From Nymphaea colorata (taxonomy: Eukaryota > Streptophyta > Magnoliopsida > Nymphaeales > Nymphaeaceae), in NCBI RefSeq assembly GCF_008831285.2, contig NC_045149.1, forward strand, positions 12,156,629 through 12,220,628: a stretch of DNA of 64,000 nucleotides, written 5' to 3'. Below the pieces are notes generated by a model, which was not told where the DNA came from, did no database searches, and was given only the letters and a program-made list of their open reading frames with translations. Position 1 is the stretch's first letter, and each line of letters opens with the position of its first letter. Below, one piece after another: positions 23,901 through 36,455 of the stretch. Both the position numbers and the translations under genes were made by a program.

Positions 23901-26028
23901 TAAAAAAAAAGGTTTAAGTAGTGTTTTTTCATGACAAATATAAAAGAAATTTTCTTTTTCAAATAAAAGAAAAAAAACTCATTAGTATTTTACAAAACCA
24001 AGAGAGACTCGTGTTTCAAACAAAAAAAAAAACTGTTAACATCACATATTTCCAGAATAACAGCCACCACACGTTGGCTATGATTATAATGAACTTTGAC
24101 TTTTCGAGCCAATATAAATCAAAAAATGTCAACTGGAGGAAGCATGATAGAGAAATCCTTCTTACCTGCTCAATAAGCCAATACTGTGTCATATGACAAA
24201 TGCAATGGATGGAGGATAATGTTCTACAAACTACTGATAACAGCACAAATACCATGATGGCCATGACAAAGCAAAAAAAAAAAGTATCATATATAGTTCA
24301 TGTTAAACCAAAGGTGGAGTTTAGAAACGACTTCAATATGCACTATGCAGTAACATGGAATGGACTGATCATGACGTCTGTGTAACACCTCCTAAAATTA
24401 AATCTAAGTGTACAATGAAGAACAATACACATCAACCACTTGTGGAACGTGGGACAGTGTATAAGCTAGTATATAACAAATACATCAATAAATCATAACA
24501 TGAGTATCATTGCTGGGTGTGGATGCAGGTGCACCATTTATCAAAAAGACTTAGGTCCAGGTGTCGCAAGGTTGTGTTGTTGTGTGTGTATGTCACTATA
24601 TATATTTGATATTGGATCATAAAGGATAATAACTATCCAACTAGCATGGCCATGTTTCTGAGTTGCACATGTCATCCTACATTTGCTGCTCCCAATGCAA
24701 TGATAAGGACAGTAGCAATTTGGTTTTAGAAGACTTCCAAATATTGTTTACAAGCTTTTCTCAGGTGCTTTTCAGGAAATTATTTTCCTTCGAAAGTTCC
24801 TGCGTACTCAAAAACTAAAAAAAATATTAAAAAAAACAATAGTAAGCTTATGAAACTAAGAACTTTTTACTAATTCTCTTAGAGGAACATTAAAGATTCA
24901 ACATAATTTTTAAAATGTTAAATAAGCAAAAACAGAAAAATGGTTTAAAATAAAATAAAAGGGTTCTCTGAAGGAGAAATATCAATCTTATTGCCAGATT
25001 TGGTGACATGATCTTCATTGCCGCTTCTTCCTTCTCTGCAATTTTCTTGTTGTGAACAGGCTATGGAGATTTCAGAAACCATTACTTATTTTTCTAGGTG
25101 GAAACAACCAAGGACTGCTACAGAAAGCAGGCCTAGTAAACTGATTAAAAAGATTAATAATACGAGATGACTGGCTAGAGGTTTATTTTGTGATCTCTAG
25201 GACAATTGCCACAAATGATGTTCTAAGCACATAAGCTACTTGATTCATTTGCTTTACCTTGTGATGCACGTGGCGTTTGCCAGGGTGTGATATGTTTATG
25301 TTTTGGTTCAAATGATTTATTGATCCATTGTTAAGTGCTTTAGTTATTTTTGGGGGAAAATGGAGAGAAACTTTCAAGGTGTAAAATTACACCAACCTCA
25401 TGCGAAACAACAATCATCCTACTTCATTCATACTCAGTTTCCTTCATCTTCTATTGTGCATTTTCTCCCAGTTAAATTTCATATGTCATTTTGTTAGTGT
25501 GACTTTCTCTTCCTCCATGTCTTCAATCTTGTATATATATCTAGTTAAAAGTTAAAAAGTTCCATCAATTCATACATCTGGAAAGAGAGGAGTGGCAGAG
25601 AGAGAGATAGATTGCTAGTTTCCACCAGACAACCATTATTTACCTACAGCGCTATGCATGAACCTCGAAATAAGAACAGCTGGGGGTCATAAGCACATAT
25701 TTGTACCTAAAGAAACTTACTTATCTACTAGCACAATGTGAACACTTAGGAAAAGATCTCTAACCTTTCATATAGAAGAACATTGTGACCGATACTACAA
25801 GAATGTTGAATAAAATCACAGTGACCCATGTCATTACAGCAACAAAATGACGAACCATGAATAGCCAAATAACTGACAAAAACAAAGGCAGTATCCCTCC
25901 ACAAACAACCAGGACAGGCCAGGCTTTGCCAATATCAGCCACATACCTCTGCAAACAAAACAAGTAAACATCAACTCAAGAAGTAAAATAAACACTCAAA
26001 AATTTGAGTCACAAGCAGACAAACAGGC

Positions 26029-26099
<71 letters not shown>

Positions 26100-28654
26100 A
26101 GAGCAATAATAGGGTAAGTGAGACAAGGCAAGAGGAGATCAGGATATGCAAATAAATAAAATTTAACCAAAAGCCCAAAGGAAGGTTTCCTAGCAATAAG
26201 TGCATAAACTTTGCATGCATTTTTGGAAGTGTGACCTTAAAAGGATGCGTTTGGATGTAGGGTAAAATGCACCCTATATGAATTTATCCTTCATTGAAAT
26301 AAGGGTAACATTCCCAAATGCACCCAAACATTGGTGAATGTTTGCTTTCTAGCCCAAAGATGAGTTGAAAAATTTTTCAACCACAAGGGGTCTGATTTTC
26401 TCATCTTTAGACAATCAAATGCTTTATTTTTTTATGGAAAAAATGTATCCCTCCTTCAAAACCAAAACAAACTATCCCACTGGAAATATTTCCCCTTCCA
26501 ATCCGTGCTTGTTTAATCTTGCATGATTGCATCAAAACACAACCAAAGAAAGTATAGGAAAATGAATACAGTGATCATTAGCAGCTTTAGTGTAAGAAGC
26601 AACTATTAGTTTGCACTTAAAAGAACGGGAAGATATTACCACTTATTAGCAAAAGTTGAATTTTCCATTTAGAGAAATGAATATAGCTAAGACATAGAAT
26701 TTCAACCGACTCTCGATGGAAGTCTGACAGCATAGCATAAAATTGCATAAGAAATATGATGGTTTTGATAACAATAACGTTCAATTTCAAAATTATGATT
26801 AGCTAGTCAACCTTCAACACAGCTGATGGGGAATTGATGACACCATGAACAGACTGTTCCATGAGTCTCTGCTCGTTGATATTTACTCCACCCATCTGCT
26901 TCCACTGCCTTAAAGACTCATTTGAAGCACGTGATATTAACTGGCAGCTCCAGAATACTAGACACAGCAAAAAGGAGTTGTTACTTCGGCTTAATTGATA
27001 TTTGATACAACTACAAAAACAAGACAGACTGAGGAAACTTGTCCCCATCCTGCCACTGGTAGTCCCAAACCTCCTCTTGGTTATTCATACGTAGAACGCC
27101 AATGATAATGCTGCTCCTTAGATGAAGCAAATATTCACGTTCAAGCTCAATTGTTTCTTAATAAAAGGTAGCATTGGATACACACAAACAGTTGGTCAGT
27201 AAAGAATCTTCTTCCACCTTTTAGAAAGGCTGAGTTAGCTAAAATGCATTGGAAGACAAGAATAAAACAACTGCTGATAGCATGTGTATGCATGTAGAGA
27301 GGCATTTACTCGTCGGTCCGTATGCCCATCAATGTGTCAAATTGACAGATAAAAGGGGAAGGGGAGGAAGAGAAAGAGAGAGGCTCAAGACTAGCAGAAG
27401 AATGGAACTAAGTCAACCACGAAAAAGTTTAGCTTTGACACTATTTTAAACTAGTACACACCAGTTATACTTTACCACATTTAACTGGAGTGGAATCAGG
27501 CTGACCATACCCAGATATGGCTATATTTGGGCTAAAATAGTTGACTACACCTGTTACAGCATATGTTGCCAAAGGCTCATCAAGGCTTCTACCTGGGCTC
27601 TTAGGCTTAGCTGATCAACAAAACTAGATGGTTTTAGGTGACCTACCATTCAAAAACGCCTAGAACACCATTTATGACATTTAGGTGCTCAATAGTGCAG
27701 GTATTTTCATTGGAAAGCTACATTTTTGTTCTTTTTTCCTTCTTACGTTTCAACCTAAATGTAGGTGCTCAATCAGGCTGTTGCATGTACTTTTGGATAA
27801 GAAGTATATGTGTGTGTACACGCATGCTTATAATTACAGTTTGTATACAATTATACTTTAAATATTCTATGTTATTTGTAAGGTTTTAACTAGCATATAT
27901 ATGCATTGTCTTCATAATATTTTTCTTGTTTATTAGAATTGTAATAGCAACCAAGTTTACAGCAAGCAATGTCAGTATAAACTACGACTAACTTAAGGAT
28001 CAATCTATGTTCCCGTTTTTAATTAAATTATTACCTTTATGTTAAGTTTTAAGATTTTAGCTTTGGAAATTAGAATTAGAAATTTAACAGTTAGCATGTA
28101 GGAAATTGTAAGATTTTGCATGCTCTAGAAGACTAGAACATTGGTGCATTCTTATTAAGTCGTGATTTTTGGAGCTATATAAACTTTAGTTATTCAACTT
28201 CATTAAGTTTGATCTTTCAAACATTAATTATACTTATTATCATGTTATGAAATGTTTAACGTATTTGTTTTACCATGCATTTTAATTGTTTTGTTGTTAT
28301 CAGTTGATAGATATAGGTGGTCCGCTTAGAAATATTTCAGTGTTATTAATTTTAACAAGTAGTATTGCATTGCATTGGCCTTTCCCTAATAGAAATGGCT
28401 AGCTTAATGTGCCTAACTGATTAGTCCTTCTACCATAAGATAGATATTACTTTTCTTCTTTTTTGCTTCCTAGAAATAATTAAGAGATACTAATAGTAAC
28501 CATTCGAGCCAAAGAAATTAGTAATATTATCCGCGAATGGATTGAGTAATATAATGGAGAAGTAAAGATTGTGAACACTGGTACCGTACTTCAAGTGGGC
28601 AACAGCATAATCCTGGCATGTAGGCTCATCTAACTACTTGAATTGCACAACATC

Positions 28655-28693
<39 letters not shown>

Positions 28694-31582
28694 TCTCTCT
28701 CTTTCTTAATTTAATTGTGTTATTTCTTTGAATTGTCTTTATTGTTTTAATAATCTTTATGTGACTGCATGTAATTGTCTATTATTTGGTGACAGCACTT
28801 AACTGCATATAACTGGCAATTATGATGATCAACCACAAAATGAACCATGATATTGTGATGATGCCTATTTTATGTACTTCCTCTCTCATGTCATAACGTG
28901 AATGATACAATGCTAACTTTTTACATGCTTTATTTTTGCCTTTCAGTAAAAGAATTTTTTCATTAATTCATTTATTGAAATTGGCATATTTCATTACTTG
29001 ATTTACTATTTTCAGCCATTAGTGCAAAATATACTTTTGGTTATTTTGTTAATCCATGACTACAGCTTCATACATACATCCAGTTTTTAGATAGACAATA
29101 ACACATAATACTAAAGAAATAAACAAATAGCAGTATCAAGAAATCACATGGAAACTGAACCAACAAAAAATTTGTGATAAATAACATATATGATCCAACT
29201 CTTGTCTGTACGGTGATTATACTTGCAGACTATGTATCAATCAGAAAGTTATAAATCACTAAAGGTGAACTGGAGCTTGTATTATTAGAAAAAGAGCACG
29301 ATGAAAGTAGCATTCATCGGGATTAAGTCCCCACATAAGATAACCAATATTTTCTATTTAAAGAAAATAACTGTCACATGAGTTATCTAAAGAAGATACC
29401 CACCATTAATACTAGGGAATATGACAGGGTAACAAGGACCCTGAAGCTGAAGAGAACTATTCCTCATAGATGGAGTGAGAAATTCAAAGTAATCATAATT
29501 TCTATCTATCCAGTCATCCACGGTGAGGCGAATATCCCCATCAGGGTAGTCACACACCCAATTGAGTGAATCTTCTGATGGAATAGGGCACTCCATCAAG
29601 CAGACGGCACGTGCATCTGAGACTTTGAATTTTGTTTCCGGCAAACTGCTCTCATACACTTGATTTGGATTTACCCAGTATCTAACTTCCAGTTCTCGGA
29701 GATTTGGCTCCGCATGCTTATCCCCACAGACATTTCCCTTGTAATCAAGTCCATAGACAAGCCTGGGATGAACACATACCATCACAGTTAGAACACCACA
29801 CACAAACACACAGCTTCAGCCTTCAAGGGCATCAACACAAGCCCCTAAAATTCATCAATAGAACTATACATTAGATCTAAAGTAGGTTTTTGCAAGTGAA
29901 AAGTCATCAGGACACAAGCCCTTTATATTTAGGAAATTAAATCACTTTATCATCACCAAATGTCTAATACCTGGAACAGCTGCAATGAGCATTTCGCATA
30001 GAACTCCACCAGCACAAAGGAGAAGCAAAAAAATAGCTTATCAATAATAAGGAATCTATCTATCAGCAGCCCATTATAATGGTTACAACTTACAATAGAT
30101 GAGAATCAAAATGAGTTTTGAATATGTGAAGATGTGCTCATGTATGTGTGGTAAAGCCACAATACATTGAGAAGAAAGAGTTTCTCTATGCATGCAAACA
30201 TGCACACATGATCAGTTTCATTTTTTACTCTCTTGGGAAAAAACTGCAGCCAACCAGCCACGCATATGTAAGAATGACGGTACCTTTTCAAATAAGTGGA
30301 GATTGGGAATAGTATAAAAGTTCAAAGTATGCACTTGGCAGCATAATCTGCCACCTGTAGTCATGGAAAAGCAAAATAGGTGTGCATGTTCACTGAAGCA
30401 TACAGTTTCCTAGTGGTGATCACATGAATAGAGAGCAGTGCTACTTAGATTTGTACATGGGGAGAAACAGAGTCAAGAGAAACAGAGTCAAATATTTATG
30501 AATTTACAACTTCTAATGTTGCGTGTATGCCCTATCCCTAAATGAGAATATGAGAAATTGACCTTCTTGTTTCCGACAGATATCCTCCTAAAGAAAATAT
30601 GCTATTAGAATATCAGTATTTCAGAACATAACCATGGGGTCTGCCACTTTGTAGTTTGTACTACTGCAAGCAAGAACAGAAAAAGCAGAGTACATTACTC
30701 TCCTGGTCCAAAGCTCCCATATAATCATATAAAAATTGCTGCAATCCCCTCGGAGCTACGAATGAAAGTAGCCTGTGAGACATCACCAGACTAAAACTTG
30801 TGATAAATACGTAGTGGGAAGGCTGTTCAAATAATGCATGGTTCTTCGATATATCATCTGCTTTTGCAAGAAGTAGCTGGTCAGAGGAATCAACCCCATG
30901 TTTCTGTATTCAAAGACCAAGTATTTTATATTTTCACCAAGCAATGGCCATCTAAAGGAAGAAAAACGACAACAAGAAGGACAAAGAGCACCTCACGTAG
31001 GCATGGATGCGTAACATACATATTTTTGAAATTCTCTAATAATAACACAAGCAGGAGCAGAGGCGTCGTGATTTCCCGAAAAAGACCACGTACTGGAATT
31101 CCTAGGTCCGACCAAAATAACAGTCACATGTCACATCCCGTCTCTCATAATGCAAACAGTTTCAAACGCAAGAGCCAAACTAAAATATCAGTAGCAAACA
31201 GAGGATCACCCAGAGGGGACTCAATATAAAGCGTGTAGATCGTCCCCAAACGCAACTAGAGATCAAGAAGCGCCCGTGAACTGCAAAGAAACAACCAACT
31301 CACCCCCACGGGCACCACCATAGGTCCATAGCTAATTCCTCGTCGGTCAAATCCAAATGCAGAGCAGGAAGAGAGTGTGTACCTCAAAGGATTGCCTTGA
31401 TTGAAACCAAAGCTAGAATTAACAATCATGGCAACCCAGAAGGCGATAAAGATGATGAGGAAGACCACGTCCCTGCATTTCCTGTTGTGATTAATGATGC
31501 CACTTTGCTGCTGAGGATCCCCATTGGGGTGCGCGGCGGATGTCGGGTACCTCCCTATGATTGCACCAAGAGGACCTCCCAT
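20971..31582 (-). CDS. CTL1: Choline transporter-like protein (CTL1/CHER1-type)
   Basis: A complete ten-exon gene: 31582-31383, 29762-29404, 26957-26812, 25948-25765, 23537-23464, 23378-23265, 22676-22320, 22103-21846, 21557-21330, 21156-20971. The exons sum to 2106 nt, 701 residues plus stop, with all phases consistent and GT..AG introns. MGGPLGAIIGRYP at the start, a first membrane helix (about 39-57, FLIIFIAFWVAMIV), a large extracellular loop with Cys residues and an NSS site (about 68-235), and about nine further hydrophobic segments from residue 245 match the plant CTL family (Choline_transpo domain, C-terminal half; GKVNVTGDVILFLG near 590). In Arabidopsis CTL1/CHER1 acts in choline transport and endomembrane trafficking, affecting sieve-plate formation and auxin carrier sorting; a similar role here is inferred. 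Introns 1-4 are long and AT-rich with CT and GT/GA microsatellites; intron 6 carries a SINE-like insertion. No lesion seen. Confidence 0.95.
23036..23195 (-). mobile_element. tRNA-derived SINE-like insertion in CTL1 intron 6
   Basis: On the minus strand the 5' end contains TAGCTTAGCTGGTTAGACC, a good pol III A-box, and about 45 bp on GGGTTCCCGTG, a partial B-box. The 160-bp block is flanked by related 20-mers at 23016-23035 and 23196-23215 (16 of 20 positions agree; both contain TATTT and ATCAGC), consistent with an old target-site duplication. There is no coding capacity. It could alternatively be a tRNA-like pseudogene. Confidence 0.5.
26031..26094. repeat. Compound GT/GA microsatellite in CTL1 intron 3
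   Basis: A GT run (about 26031-26064) passes directly into a GA run (to about 26094). It lies within intron 3 of the CTL1-like gene. Confidence 0.9.
28653..28703. repeat. CT microsatellite in CTL1 intron 2
   Basis: Two CT runs interrupted by one TAT, inside the 2.4-kb second intron. Confidence 0.9.
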
Positions 31583-33058
31583 CCTATCTTTCTCACTCTA
31601 TCGGTTCTCACTTCCCTCGAGGCCCTGAAGAAAATGATAGTTGCGAAGCTAGGGTTTACAGCAAGTGCGAGAGGGAGTGAAGTAGAGGAACTGGGATGGT
31701 GAAGGAATCAATCAACTACGAGAACCCTGGCAATGTTCCACCCTGCCATTTGAGAACAACGTTTGGCAAGACGATTCAGTGACTTGACATCGTCCCGAGA
31801 TGGGACTCACAAGCCCTCGCCCGACTGCGATATTCGAAGTACGACTGTACGAGTCAGCTTTTCTCGGGTAAAACCCCTTGAAGATGATTCTACCTCCAGT
31901 GAAACACGCCGTAGTTATTACAAACATTGAAGGACGATTCTGCCCCACGCCTTTAAATCTTCGTGACCCTTAAGTTTACTGGAACCTCGTTTACCAAATT
32001 ACCAGAAGAGACTAGAGTTTCCACTGCGAGTGGTTGAGAAGAGTTAAATGGCAGATGCATTAATGGCGGACGTAGTTAAGGCCCCGGTCGGTGATAAGGA
32101 AGAATTTTGGGTGGTAATTTTTTTTATGGAAAAAATTTTAGGAAAAGTATGTGAAAGGAAGAAATTTGATTTTTCCAAATTCAGGCAACGTTTGATGGCA
32201 GTTGGAAGTTTTTCTTGGATAAAATTCTTTGTGTCCGTTGCACAGGGAAAAAAAAAACCACAGATCATTTGTTTACTGTGTTTTCAACAGTTTTCAAACC
32301 AGCAACTAAAGGCATTTGCCACCACATTCACAACACCAAAGCAAAACTAATTTGAATCAACGTTCACAAAACAACAACATAATTGCAACGATGTTCACAA
32401 TAATTGCAAGGACGTTCACAAGACAAAAGGCTACGTTTATTGAGAAAACCAATCTTGGAGCTTTGAGACTAGTATAGAACCAATTCTTTTCTTCTCGTCA
32501 TTGACCACGCATTAGCATTCAGCTGAAACAACCAACTATCAATGATAGCTGAAAATGTTGATGTGAGACAAGTTTCCAATAGCTCACAAGTTCACAACTG
32601 TTTAAGCTTTTCCTCAGGTTTCTGTTGATATAGATGCAAGCTGCCAAGACTGATTATCGTGCAAAGTGTCAAATGAATGTATCTGCAAAGTGCACTAATG
32701 ATCAAAAAATTCATACCCTACTTGTGCCTACAAGCAAGCATCTGTAGATTCCAGGCATTAGAACTGCAGCTAGAGCTCTATAATTAGTGGAGTTCATCCG
32801 AATGGTAGTGAAAAAAGGCCTTCCCATGTAAATGACTAAATCTTCTACTTTAGAGACAAAATTTTTCACCACCATCATCACCATTACCACCAAGGATAGT
32901 AAAGTTTGCAAAATAGCATTCTGCACAACTTGGTTTAATACATTAATCAAAAGAGCAAAAGCCAACATTGACATATTAAACCAAAGTAAAGGAAGTCCTA
33001 TTTTTTCATGCATTCATTAAAGGGCAAAAGCCAACATTGCTTCAAGCATACATGCCAC
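31583..33058. other. CTL1 upstream region and intergenic DNA
   Basis: No clear TATA box is seen for the CTL1-like gene. A 100-codon open frame on the plus strand (32048-32350, start MADALMADVVK) lies head-to-head with CTL1 but shows no known motif; most of it is biased, T-rich sequence and I do not call it a gene. Confidence 0.35.
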
Positions 33059-33146
33059 GTCAATTTAGAATCAATATTGAGACAATAATCAAAAGAAGAG
33101 AAGTCAATTTAGAATCAATATTGAGACAATAATCAAAAGAAGAGAA
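33059..33146. repeat. Exact 44-bp tandem duplication
   Basis: Units 33059-33102 and 33103-33146 are identical (each starts GTCAATTTAGAATC and ends AAGAGAA). Identity suggests a recent duplication by slippage or unequal exchange. Confidence 0.9.
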
Positions 33147-33832
33147 GAATCAACCTAACGATTTCCACCAATTTCTAAAAGTTCTGCCATTCAATATAAC
33201 TAAATACACACAAATTAACACTACATATCCACAAAACAAAATGCATAACCAACTACCATGCACATCATAATTTATAGGCATAGCATACATAAACATGTAT
33301 CAAAGTTATACAATTTGTTTCAAGACCAACATACCATGTAATCACAACCAAAACTTAGCAGTGTCCAACATAGGAGTTAATGTCCATATTATTACTTCAG
33401 GTATGACAGACTAGTACCCATTTAGTATATGAGTCTAATGAGGTCAAATCTAACAAAAAAAAAAAAAACCGTTAATCACAAAACAAGTAATCCAACATTG
33501 GTGGCTGCACTTCTATTCAACAAACTTTACATCTTGTAGTTCTACATTTCGCGACCTTCCTTTGAACACTGCATAGTACTTCTAGTGAAGCTTCGTCTAC
33601 GTAGTCTTGTTCAAAATAAAATAGATGTCAAGCATATGTATGCAAATATCATCAATTGATAAACAAACTTACTATGATTAATAATCTGTAAACATTTGAG
33701 TTGTTATAGTTGTTCTCAGAGAATTTACTTCCTCGTTGATATGTTTGTCATGTGATTTTGGGATTGCTTATGAAACCATTATCATTCAATGGAGCATCTT
33801 CATCAACAAATTGTTCGGCATTGAGATTGTGT
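33147..33832. other. 3' part or flank of Harbinger relic
   Basis: AT-rich, no clear coding. It may be the untranslated end of the adjacent minus-strand PIF/Harbinger element; its terminal repeat was not identified. Confidence 0.35.
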
Positions 33833-34430
33833 TCAATGATGAAATTGCGTAATACGCATATAGCAAGAACAATTTGACTTTTTTTTTAACAGATATTGCA
33901 CTTTTTTCAATATTGGAAATTGTCCTTTCAACATGCCAAAGGTTTTTTCTATTGTGTTTCGAAGTGATGAATGTCTATGGTTGAATAATTCTTCCAGAGT
34001 TTTAGGTGTGTATGCCCCAAGTGTGTTAAACTCAAACATATGATAATGATACTCCCAATAATGTTTGGATAACCCCCATCAGCAAGATAATATTTTCCTA
34101 TAAGCCAAGACAAATTATTCAAACATTGTTGATTGCCTATGCAAATGTATGTAATTTTAGTGGAAGTACTTACCTTGTAGCACGACAAATAGGTCAGTTG
34201 AATGATCAAGTGCATTGAATAATACTCTTGAGTCTATTGCATTTTCTTCCCAATCCTACCAAGACATAGTGGAATCAAGTGTTGAATCCAACTACAACCA
34301 TGACATTTTGAGAGATGGCTTCTTTTCTATTGCGAAATCTTACTTGATCTGATGTTAGTGCTTATACAGGCACACAGGTGCCATCAATTGCTCCTAAACA
34401 ATCTTATATGCATATTTCAAGTTAGACATC
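33833..34430 (-). pseudogene. PIF/Harbinger DDE nuclease relic
   Basis: A minus-strand, broken copy of the plant Harbinger transposase (DDE_Tnp_4 / HARBI1-like nuclease). Readable pieces in order: LGAIDGTCVPV (about 34360-34395; first catalytic Asp region), SQNVMVVVGF (about 34290-34320), YVLVGLG (about 34255-34275; family YVLAGWEGSA), the YYLADGGYPN segment (about 34060-34095), and TPKTLEELFNHRHSSLRNTIEKTFGMLK (about 33900-34005; the E-bearing region). Several stops and frameshifts make it non-functional. ORF1 of the same element lies upstream at 35209-36455. Confidence 0.85.
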
Positions 34431-35208
34431 TTGCATGGTAGAACCATGAGAGTATAATTATGAAATTACCTGAAAATATATGAGAAGTGCTTACTTCATC
34501 GAATACTATTGGTATGTCGTTGTTGGGCCACTAGATGTAATTTTTACCCAACACACATATTGTTCGTAGGACAATGCTAACATGTTTACTTATTGTTTGT
34601 CATGAATGTTGCAATGTATTTTGAGTTGCACGATTGCGCTCATTATGTATAATGGTCAATAAAAATGTAGTTACTTGCTCTTCTATGCTAATGTCACAAA
34701 CATCTTCTAATAACTTCTTAGTTCTTAGAGTATTACATAATGTCATATATGTGCACCGATCCATACAAAGTAAGTCCAGTTAATTTCTTGGATGACCTTG
34801 AAACATGAATTAGGCAAACAGAGGAATAACATCTCTAAAAGGATGAACAATCCTCCTAGTTTGAGGTATCGCCTTCACAAGAAAAAGATAAAGCCAAACG
34901 CTACCCGAATCGAATAGCTCTCTTGTTGTTTGCGTCATCAAACATGTCTGCATCAACCATTTCTGCTAAATTGCATGACCCAAAATAGCAAAAAATATTG
35001 AAGAACTTATGAAAAAGTGTACAAGCATGTTGAATTAATGAGCAAGCAAGAGCAATTGAACATGTGAACACCAATTAACATCACCAACATATATGAAAAC
35101 AACCATTACAAATATCATAGAAAAACAATGAACACACAAGAAATGCTAAATGCATAAAATATACAAATAAAAGAACCAATCAACGTATAATTAACAATCA
35201 ACTCTCAC
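34431..35208. other. Interval between Harbinger nuclease and ORF1 relics
   Basis: Minus-strand transposon DNA linking nuclease and ORF1. The 34430-34960 part reads like the decayed N-terminal half of the nuclease gene (stretches such as HVSIVLRTICVLG); the remainder is AT-rich and featureless. Confidence 0.4.
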
Positions 35209-36455
35209 CTATGGATCATCAAGTTTACATGTTAACCATGACACCCGCTGTGGAGGTGGAAGGTCAACAAAGATCATGGGGTTGGTGTCATCTAATAATA
35301 TCTCAATAGCGTTCATGTATATATCATCATCTATTTGTTTAATCTCCTCCAACTCTTGAAATATGTCACAACAAGTGACAAATTGAACCCCTCTACATGC
35401 ACGTGTCATAGACTTCACATCATCAGCAAATTCATGCAACAAATTATAATGTCCTTCATCATAGGTTGACTTGGTCCTTCTAAACCTACTTGTGGTCCTA
35501 TTGGTTGTTATTATAGCCTCTTGAGATGTAGGAGTCTAAGATATTAGTGATTGTATGGGAGGACTATCCTCATGAAGCATTTGTGTGAATAATTGCGAAT
35601 TTTCATATTGCATGAAAAATGATGTCGAGATGCAGGTATACTTGGGTAAGGTTTAGTGACCTCATCTAAGAACATGTTATTGCATGTGTCTGCTTCATTA
35701 CCAATTGCATAGGAATCACCATATATCTTGACAAACTCCTCATAGTACCTCCATACTTTTGGACCTTTGCGCTTTTTCCTATTCAAGTATTTCTTGAAAA
35801 ATTCTATGTGTTCAAATACTAACAAATAATGACATCTGAGACATAACTTAAAATTAGGATCTCTATAACATACGTCAATTTACTCACTCCAAACTTGGGG
35901 GTCAACATCAATGCATTTGTTAATGAGGTTATACGTAAACCCACTTGCATTCAAAATTTCTTTGTAGGGTTTCACATATTGCAATTTGTTTTTAATTTTG
36001 CCCTTAGTGAATTCCCTTCTGCAGTGGTCTATCATGCTATCTTCAATTGCCATGTAGGTAAGAGTGGGCATCGGGCCAAGGCCTGGGCTCGATGGGCCAG
36101 CCCGGATCGGCTGACAGGGGCCCAATCCAGCCCGATTAATTTTTAAAATTATTTTATTATTAATATTATAATAGTTTTTGTATTATCAAAAATATATTTT
36201 ATACTTTAAAAAATAGTTTTTTATTATAACCAGGTTGGGTCAGGCCCGGCCCATGCTCGGGTTTCGAGTGGGCCTAGGCCCAACTACGGACATCAGCAGG
36301 CCCGATGCCCACCCCTACATGTAGGCTTGTGACTTTAAACCACCACTTGATTTCATACCATGAATGCATGATTGCTCCAGAAAAAGCTTCACTAAGTAGT
36401 CCATCTATGCCTCAGTCCACTTAAGATGCTCTCTTGATGGACGGCTATCTTCCAT
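35209..36455 (-). pseudogene. PIF/Harbinger ORF1 (Myb/SANT-like) relic
   Basis: The accessory DNA-binding ORF1 of a plant Harbinger element, minus strand. It starts at ATG 36455 (MEDSRPSREHLKWTEA), hits a TAG soon after, continues MDYLVKLFLEQ, and is then interrupted by a MITE (36059-36317). After the MITE the Myb/SANT-like domain resumes: KIKNKLQYVKPYKEILNASG and NKCIDVDPQVW (35880-36030), then the plant-specific tail KKRKGPKVWRYYEEFVKIYG (about 35760) and a C-terminal segment (35209-35442). In intact elements ORF1 binds element ends and cooperates with the nuclease. Frameshifts and stops separate the segments. Confidence 0.8.
36059..36317. mobile_element. hAT-type MITE, family 2, perfect 8-bp TSD
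   Basis: A 259-bp insertion flanked by perfect CATGTAGG duplications (36051-36058, 36318-36325). Terminal inverted repeats: TAAGAGTGGGCATCGGGCC on the left and TAGGGGTGGGCATCGGGCC inward from the right. The ends are GC-rich and the centre AT-rich. It interrupts the Harbinger ORF1, whose frame would be continuous if the insert and one duplication copy were removed. Confidence 0.9.

Noticed and set aside
32048-32350. 100-codon open frame divergent from CTL1
   Set aside because: It has no recognisable motif, biased Phe/Lys composition and no splice partners; evidence is insufficient to call a gene.
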